This document shows positions 6,776 through 10,567 of a DNA stretch of 10,567 bases, one piece after another. The notes under the pieces are model-generated. The model was not told the DNA's origin. It did no database searches and saw nothing but the letters and a program-made list of their open reading frames with translations. A program made the translations under genes and the position numbers. Source of the DNA: Candidatus Binatia bacterium (lineage in GTDB: Bacteria > Desulfobacterota_B > Binatia > UBA9968 > JAJDTQ01). Every line of letters starts with the position of its first letter. Position 1 is the first letter of the stretch. The stretch lies in the NCBI GenBank assembly GCA_022827045.1, contig JAJDTQ010000207.1, positions 1 through 10,567 of the forward strand, given 5' to 3'.

Positions 6776-6808
6776 GGGCGGGTGCCGGCCATGTGCCGGA
6801 ACCCGCCC
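6776..6808 (-). promoter_or_regulatory. Strong intercistronic hairpin between binding-protein and thiolase genes
   Basis: Positions 6776-6789 pair with 6795-6808 in 13 of 14 positions (one G-A mismatch at 6784/6800) around a 5-nt loop. In the transcript it forms 30 nt after the solute-binding-protein stop and ends 5 nt before the thiolase Shine-Dalgarno. On the minus strand it is followed by A-rich rather than U-rich sequence, so it is not a standard intrinsic terminator. A role in protecting the 3' end of the upstream message is plausible, because binding proteins are usually needed in excess. Confidence 0.6.
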
Positions 6809-6838
6809 GGATCGGTCATAAGCCCTGTTCGAACGGTC

Positions 6839-7879
6839 CTACTTGTCCAGGCCGACGATCCTGCGCGCGCGGCTCACCACTTCCGGCGTCATCTGCTTCT
6901 TCATGTCGGCGATGAGCCCCGTGAGGTACTCGCCGCTCCTGGGGTTGATGTCCAGCCGCGCCCGCTTGGCGTCCTTCAGGAAAGCGGGGTCCTTCAGGAT
7001 GTCGTCGAAGGCCTTGCGCAGCACCGCCACCCTGTCCTTCGGGGTCTTCGGCGGCAACGCCCACGGCCGCACCATGGCGGCCGGGAGGAGCAGGACCTTC
7101 ATGAAGGCCACGTCCGCGGGCTTGGTGATCCTGTCGTTCAGGGGCGGCACGTTTCGCGCTTCAAGCTCGGGGTGACGTTCCTCGCTGATGTAGGTGAGGA
7201 GCTTGATGGAGCCCTCCTGGAGCATGGACATGCCGGTGGACTTCACCGAGTCCCAGGTCCATCCGGTAAGGGCGTCCACCTCCTTTTGCAGAAGCCCCGC
7301 GCGCACCGGCGCCGTCCCCTTGTAACCGGGGACGATCTTGGAGGTGTTGCCGAAGATGTCGTTCATGGCCAGGGGAATGCTGCAGGTCAGGCTGTTGCGC
7401 GCGGTGCAGCCGAAGATCAACGGCTCGGTCTTCGTGTCGAGCCACTGGTCCACGCTCTGGATGGGCGAACCCTTGCGCACCGCCACGGTGATGGGGCTGG
7501 TATTGGCCAGCCCCAGCCAGATGAACTGGTTGACGTCGTACCGGATCCCGGGAAAGTTCAGGAACTGCGCCTGCGCTACGGTCCAGGTGGGGTGCACGAG
7601 GGCGAGGCCGTCCCGCTTGGTGATGTTGTACACGTAGTTGGTGCCGATGAGCCCGCTGCCGCCGGGTATGTTGATGACGATGACGTTGGGCTTGCCCGGG
7701 ATGTGCTTCCCGAGATGGCGCGCGAACAGCCGCGAGTAGGTATCGTAACCGCCTCCCGGGGAACTCACCGAGATGATCTTGACCGTCTTGCCCTCGTAAA
7801 AGGACTCGGCTCCAGCGGCCCCGCCACCGGCCGCCATGACGGCCACGACGAGGCCCATGAACATTCGTCGTAGGAACAT
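6839..7879 (-). CDS. Bug/TctC-family periplasmic solute-binding protein, copy 1
   Basis: A 346-residue extracytoplasmic binding protein of the Bug family, the TctC-like receptors of tripartite tricarboxylate transporters, whose ligands are usually carboxylates or related small acids. The signal peptide has an RR-containing N-region, a hydrophobic stretch at about residues 6-22 and likely cleavage after A-G-A24 before ESFYEG. No lipobox is present. Family marks are 'SPGGGYDTYSRLFARHL', 'INIPGGSGLIGTNYVYN', 'PGYKGTAPVRAGLLQKEVDAL' and a C-terminal 'GEYL..LI.DMKK'. Two cysteines in 'GCTARNSLTCS' could form a disulfide. AGGAGG stands 9 nt before the ATG. No TctA/TctB membrane genes follow, so it may share an unlinked transporter or act as a sensor. 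It is closely similar to the next upstream gene and is clearly a tandem duplicate. Confidence 0.9.
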   Translation of the reverse strand: MFLRRMFMGLVVAVMAAGGGAAGAESFYEGKTVKIISVSSPGGGYDTYSRLFARHLGKHIPGKPNVIVINIPGGSGLIGTNYVYNITKRDGLALVHPTWTVAQAQFLNFPGIRYDVNQFIWLGLANTSPITVAVRKGSPIQSVDQWLDTKTEPLIFGCTARNSLTCSIPLAMNDIFGNTSKIVPGYKGTAPVRAGLLQKEVDALTGWTWDSVKSTGMSMLQEGSIKLLTYISEERHPELEARNVPPLNDRITKPADVAFMKVLLLPAAMVRPWALPPKTPKDRVAVLRKAFDDILKDPAFLKDAKRARLDINPRSGEYLTGLIADMKKQMTPEVVSRARRIVGLDK

Positions 7880-7943
7880 GTTGGATAGCCTCCTGTTTCT
7901 CCGGTCCTGATATCGTTGCCTGCCGAATACCGTTACCGTCCGG

Positions 7944-8987
7944 CTACTTGTCCAGGCCGATGATCTTGCGCGCCCGGCTGATGATCTCCGGCGTCATGCG
8001 CTTTTTCATGTCGTTCATGAGATTCACGAGGTACTCGCCGCTCTTGGGGTTGATGTCCAGCCGTGTGCGCTTGGCGTCCTTCAGGAAGCCGGGGTCCTTG
8101 AGCGTGTTGTTGAACGCGGCCTGCATGATCTCTACCTTGTCCTTCGGAGTCCCCGGCGGCAACGCCCAGGGCCGCAGCATGGCCGCCGGCAGCATCAGCA
8201 CCTTCATGAACGCGATGTCGGCCGCCTTGGTGATCCTGGGGTTCAGGTACGGCACCTTGCGTTCCTCCAGCTCCGCGTGCCGCTCCTCGCCGATGTAGGC
8301 GATGATCTTGGCTTCGCCGTCGTCGATCATGGACATGCCGGTGGACTTCACCGAGTCCCAGCTCCACCCCGTAAGGGCGTCCACTTCCTTCTGCAGGAGC
8401 GCGGCCCGGATGGGCGCGGTGCCCTTGTAGCCGGACACGATCTTGGAGGTCTTCGCCCCGAAGATGTCGTTCATGGCCAGCGGGATGCTGCAGGTGGGGC
8501 TGTTGCGCGAGGTGCAGCCGAAGATCAGCGTCTTCGTAGCGGGATTCAGCCAGTCGTCCATGCTCTGGATCGGCGATCCCTTGCGCACCACCGCGGTGAC
8601 GGGGCCGGCGTTGGCCAGTCCCAGCCAGATGAACTTGTTGACGTCGTACTTGATCCCGGGGAAGTTCAGGAACTGCGCCTGCGCCAGGTTCCAGCTCGGC
8701 TGGACCAGGGTGAGGCCGTCCGGCTTGGTCACGTTGTAGACGTAGTTCGTCCCGATGAGGCCGCTGCCGCCGGGTATGTTGATGACGATCACCTTGGGCT
8801 TGCCGGGTATCTGGTTGCCCAGGTGACGCGCGAACAGGCGGGAGTAGGTGTCGTAGCCGCCCCCGGGGGAATGCACCGACACGATCTTGACCGTCTTGCC
8901 TTCGTAGAACGATTCGGCCGTCACGGCGCTGGCGAACGCCAACAGTGCGGCCATGATGAGCCCGATCCATGCCATTCGTCGAAACAT
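7944..8987 (-). CDS. Bug/TctC-family periplasmic solute-binding protein, copy 2
   Basis: A 347-residue paralogue of the downstream gene, about 80% identical over the first 130 mature residues by eye. It keeps the same motifs: 'SPGGGYDTYSRLFARHL', 'INIPGGSGLIGTNYVYN', 'GCTSRNSPTCS' with both cysteines, and 'SGYKGTAPIRAALLQKEVDAL'. The signal peptide runs MFRRMAWIGLIM... with likely cleavage after V-T-A24 before ESFYEG, the same mature start as its twin. ATG 8987 is chosen because AAGGAG lies 7 nt upstream and a proper signal peptide begins there; an in-frame ATG at 9068 would put unrelated residues before it and lies across the predicted promoter. This is the first gene of the minus-strand operon. 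Differences cluster in surface or ligand-region stretches (for example TSPITVAV against AGPVTAVV), which may mean different ligand preference. Confidence 0.9.
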   Translation of the reverse strand: MFRRMAWIGLIMAALLAFASAVTAESFYEGKTVKIVSVHSPGGGYDTYSRLFARHLGNQIPGKPKVIVINIPGGSGLIGTNYVYNVTKPDGLTLVQPSWNLAQAQFLNFPGIKYDVNKFIWLGLANAGPVTAVVRKGSPIQSMDDWLNPATKTLIFGCTSRNSPTCSIPLAMNDIFGAKTSKIVSGYKGTAPIRAALLQKEVDALTGWSWDSVKSTGMSMIDDGEAKIIAYIGEERHAELEERKVPYLNPRITKAADIAFMKVLMLPAAMLRPWALPPGTPKDKVEIMQAAFNNTLKDPGFLKDAKRTRLDINPKSGEYLVNLMNDMKKRMTPEIISRARKIIGLDK

Positions 8988-9036
8988 GATTGTTCTCCTT
9001 GTTGGATAGCCAGATCTCGCCCGATTTACGGAGGGT

Positions 9037-9065
9037 ACGATAAACCAGCGGGCGGGGCATTTCAA
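9037..9065 (-). promoter_or_regulatory. Putative promoter of the minus-strand catabolic operon
   Basis: On the minus strand, TTGAAA (9065-9060) and TATCGT (9042-9037) are separated by exactly 17 nt, matching 5/6 and 4/6 of the sigma70 consensus. A start near 9030 would give a leader of about 43 nt before ATG 8987. The -35 lies inside the left arm of the inverted repeat at 9049-9117. Confidence 0.5.
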
Positions 9066-9117
9066 CAACGATATCGGTTGGAGGCGGCTTTGTCTGGTTG
9101 TTGAATTGCACCGCCCG
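9049..9117. repeat. Inverted repeat joining the two divergent promoters
   Basis: The left arm (9049-9069) and right arm (9097-9117) match as inverted copies at 19 of 21 positions. The inner 9 bp are perfect (TTCAACAAC / GTTGTTGAA). The spacer is 27 bp and contains the near-palindrome CAACGATATCGGTTG (9066-9080), a possible operator core. Similarity continues weakly outward to the -10 elements, both of which contain TATC. Each arm carries the -35 of one divergent promoter, so a protein bound here could control both transcription units. Confidence 0.7.
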
Positions 9118-9129
9118 TGATTCTATCAA
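9101..9129 (+). promoter_or_regulatory. Putative promoter of the racemase-like gene
   Basis: TTGAAT (9101-9106) and TATCAA (9124-9129) are separated by 17 nt, each matching 4/6 of consensus. The spacer (TGCACCGCCCGTGATTC) closely resembles that of the divergent promoter. A start near 9136 would leave a leader of only about 18 nt that still includes the ribosome binding site GGGGAGG (9143-9149). Confidence 0.45.
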
Positions 9130-9153
9130 GGCCATCGAAACGGGGGAGGCTGC

Positions 9154-10293
9154 ATGTCGAAATCCATCCTGCACGGCGTCAAGGTGCTGGACCTGAGCCA
9201 CATGTATCCCGGCACGCTGTGCACCTGGCTGCTGGCGGCGCTGGGAGCGGAAATCCTCAAGGTGGAAGCGCCGGGCGCGGTACGCTCGGGCGCGCCTTTC
9301 CTGAACCAGGGCAAGAAGAGCATCGCTCTGAACCTAAAGTCGGGCGCGGCCCGCGAGGTCCTCTACCGCCTGGCGAAGGAGTCGGATATCGTCTTGGAAG
9401 GGTTCCGGCCCGGCGTAGCGCGCCGGCTGCGGGTAGACTACGAGACGCTCCGGCGGCTGAATCCGAAACTGGTCTACTGCTCCATTTCGAGCTTCGGACA
9501 GACCGGCCCGTCGGTGGAGTACTCGGCCCACGACATCAACTTCCTGGCGCTGAGCGGCATGCTCGGCATCGGCCGGGAGGCCGGCCGCAGGCCGTTGCCG
9601 CCGGCGGCCCAGGTGGCCGACGTGGCCGGCGGCGGATACCCGGCCCTGAGCGCCATCCTCGCCGGCTACATCGCGGTGCTGCGGAACGGCGAGGGCCGCT
9701 ACATCGACATCTCCATGTTCGACTGGACCCTGCTCATGGTGGCGCGCTACCTGATGCTGGACCCGCCGCCCCGGCGCTCCCGGCCCGTGGTCAAGCGCGA
9801 ACATGCGACCCTGGCCGGCACCGCGGCCTGCTACGACACCTACGAGGCCGCCGACGGCGGGTTCGTATCGCTGGCGGCCCTGGGGACCGGGCAGTGGGCG
9901 CTCCTTTGCAAGGCGCTGGGGCTGGAGCGGTACGCGGACTCGGCCCTCGACCCGGCCAAGACGCCCCGGATCAAGGCGGCCATGCGTCGCGTCTTCAAGA
10001 CCCGGCCCCGCGACCACTGGGTGGAGCTTCTCCGGAACGACTGCCGGCTCTCGGTTGCGCCGGTCTACGAGCCCGAGGAGGTGCTGGAAGATCCCCACGT
10101 CCGTTTCCGCAAGACGCTCGCCCCAAGCAAGAGCACGGGCGCCGTCGAGTTTACGCCGCCGTTCTGGTTCGCCGGAGCTCGGAAGCCCGGAGGGAGAATC
10201 AGCCGTGTGGGCCAGCACACGGTCGCCGTTCTCAAGAGCCTCGGATACACGGCCTCGGAGATCCGGCGACTCCGCAACGCCAAGGCCATCTGA
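9154..10293 (+). CDS. CaiB/BaiF family protein, alpha-methylacyl-CoA racemase-like
   Basis: A 379-residue class III CoA-transferase family protein, near the usual length of this family. It has the N-terminal 'GVKVLDLS...PGTLCTWLLAALGAEILKVE', then 'NQGKKSIALNLKS', 'VLEGFRPGV' and 'YCSISSFGQTGP'. Two residues point to the racemase branch. His126 ('SAHDINFLALSG') and Asp156 ('VADVAGGG') fall at the same numbers as the catalytic pair of Mycobacterium tuberculosis MCR. Asp156 also aligns with the catalytic Asp of formyl-CoA transferase. The MCR Glu near 241 ('GALE') is replaced: here 'LAALGTGQW'. Alpha-methylacyl-CoA racemases interconvert (2R)- and (2S)-methylacyl-CoA so that branched chains and steroid side chains can be beta-oxidised. 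A true CoA transferase remains possible. GGGGAGG lies 4 nt before the ATG. It is transcribed away from the binding-protein operon and toward the citrate synthase gene. Confidence 0.85.
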   Translation: MSKSILHGVKVLDLSHMYPGTLCTWLLAALGAEILKVEAPGAVRSGAPFLNQGKKSIALNLKSGAAREVLYRLAKESDIVLEGFRPGVARRLRVDYETLRRLNPKLVYCSISSFGQTGPSVEYSAHDINFLALSGMLGIGREAGRRPLPPAAQVADVAGGGYPALSAILAGYIAVLRNGEGRYIDISMFDWTLLMVARYLMLDPPPRRSRPVVKREHATLAGTAACYDTYEAADGGFVSLAALGTGQWALLCKALGLERYADSALDPAKTPRIKAAMRRVFKTRPRDHWVELLRNDCRLSVAPVYEPEEVLEDPHVRFRKTLAPSKSTGAVEFTPPFWFAGARKPGGRISRVGQHTVAVLKSLGYTASEIRRLRNAKAI

Positions 10294-10340
10294 TGCGTTC
10301 TGCCTCGTTGCGTTTCCGCGGGTTCATGCGGGATGCTCGG

Positions 10341-10359
10341 TTGAACACCGTCCGTGATT
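10341..10359 (+). promoter_or_regulatory. Copy of the divergent-promoter motif upstream of citrate synthase
   Basis: TTGAACACCGTCCGTGATT here resembles TTGAATTGCACCGCCCGTGATT at 9101-9122. After a 3-nt gap in the spacing, the 14-mer CACCGYCCGTGATT (10346-10359 and 9109-9122) matches at 13 of 14 positions. No good -10 follows, so this may be a protein-binding site rather than a promoter core. It ends 67 nt before the citrate synthase ATG. The rest of the 133-bp gap shows only a short GGAG-TAATT-CTCC dyad (10360-10372). Confidence 0.35.
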
Positions 10360-10426
10360 GGAGTAATTCTCCGGTAGTGTCCCGTGAGTGCATCGTAGGC
10401 ACGGGGCGCCGTAGGAGGAGCGTTCG

Positions 10427-10567
10427 ATGTCGGAGGTAAAGGCGGGTCTGGAAGGGGTGGTGGCCGGGGAGACGGCCATCTGTTCGGTGCGCCCGGAGGG
10501 CGAGTTGGTCTACCGCGGCTACGACGTGCACGACCTGGCCGAGCAGGCGAGCTTCGAGGAGGTGGCC
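10427..10567 (+). CDS. Citrate / 2-methylcitrate synthase, N-terminal fragment (runs off window)
   Basis: The frame opens with ATG 10427, preceded by AGGAGGAG (10413-10420) at 6 nt, and stays open for 47 codons to the window end. The residues 'GLEGVVAGETAICSV', 'LVYRGYDVHDLAEQASFEEVA' are the typical N-terminus of type II (dimeric) citrate synthases and 2-methylcitrate synthases, which condense acetyl-CoA or propionyl-CoA with oxaloacetate. The catalytic His and Asp residues lie beyond the window, so the two activities cannot be told apart. The neighbouring racemase-like and thiolase-like genes make a methylcitrate synthase that consumes propionyl-CoA attractive, but this is inference. Confidence 0.85.
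   Translation, partial: MSEVKAGLEGVVAGETAICSVRPEGELVYRGYDVHDLAEQASFEEVA

Noticed and set aside
6776..6808. Intrinsic terminator after solute-binding protein copy 1
   Set aside because: The stem is strong, but the minus-strand sequence after it is CCGAAAAAGG with no U tract, and it leads directly into the thiolase ribosome binding site.
8988..9068. N-terminal extension of solute-binding protein copy 2
   Set aside because: It would place non-signal residues before a clear signal peptide, skip the AAGGAG site, and run through the predicted promoter.
9117..10439. 440-codon plus-strand frame over the racemase-like gene
   Set aside because: It is an Arg/Gly/Pro-rich shadow; the overlapping frame has all CaiB/BaiF motifs, a ribosome binding site and a normal length.

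Overview
The window is GC-rich, tightly packed bacterial DNA. It looks like a chromosomal segment from an environmental proteobacterium or a related lineage with many CoA-dependent catabolic genes. Deltaproteobacterial, Binatota-like or Tectomicrobia-like genomes are possible; this is inferred from gene content only and cannot be settled here. There are no RNA genes, CRISPR arrays or complete mobile elements.

Left accessory part (1-2279): a small palindromic intergenic repeat, then a Uma2-family PD-(D/E)xK nuclease (195-812, +) convergent with an AAA+ ATPase/DUF4143 protein (904-2124, -). Upstream of the ATPase lies an array of four imperfect 14-bp direct repeats with a 22-23 bp period. It overlaps a plausible promoter and may be either an operator array or a relic transposon end.

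Central catabolic operon, all minus strand (8987 down to 2280). In transcription order: two tandem, closely similar Bug/TctC-type periplasmic solute-binding proteins; a divergent thiolase-like enzyme overlapping (ATGA) a DUF35 zinc-ribbon/OB-fold partner; an ACMSD-like metal-dependent amidohydrolase or decarboxylase; and a radical SAM protein with a non-standard C-x8-C-x2-C cluster motif. A strong intercistronic hairpin follows the binding-protein genes, and a REP-like palindromic element sits before the radical SAM gene.

Right part, plus strand: a CaiB/BaiF family protein carrying the His126/Asp156 pair of alpha-methylacyl-CoA racemases (9154-10293), and the first 47 codons of a citrate or 2-methylcitrate synthase that runs off the window.

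The two sides diverge from a 166-bp control region. In it, nearly the same promoter sequence is present twice in inverted orientation, each copy carrying a -35 and a -10 with 17-bp spacing. A 14-bp piece of this module recurs upstream of the citrate synthase gene. The most coherent reading, which is inference, is one regulon for uptake and breakdown of a branched or cyclic carboxylic acid: binding proteins capture it, the racemase sets the 2-methylacyl-CoA configuration, the thiolase-like/DUF35 pair cleaves a C-C bond, and a (methyl)citrate synthase consumes the released acyl-CoA. The amidohydrolase and radical SAM enzyme act on an unknown substrate. No acyl-CoA ligase, dehydrogenase, hydratase, transporter membrane subunit or regulator is visible.
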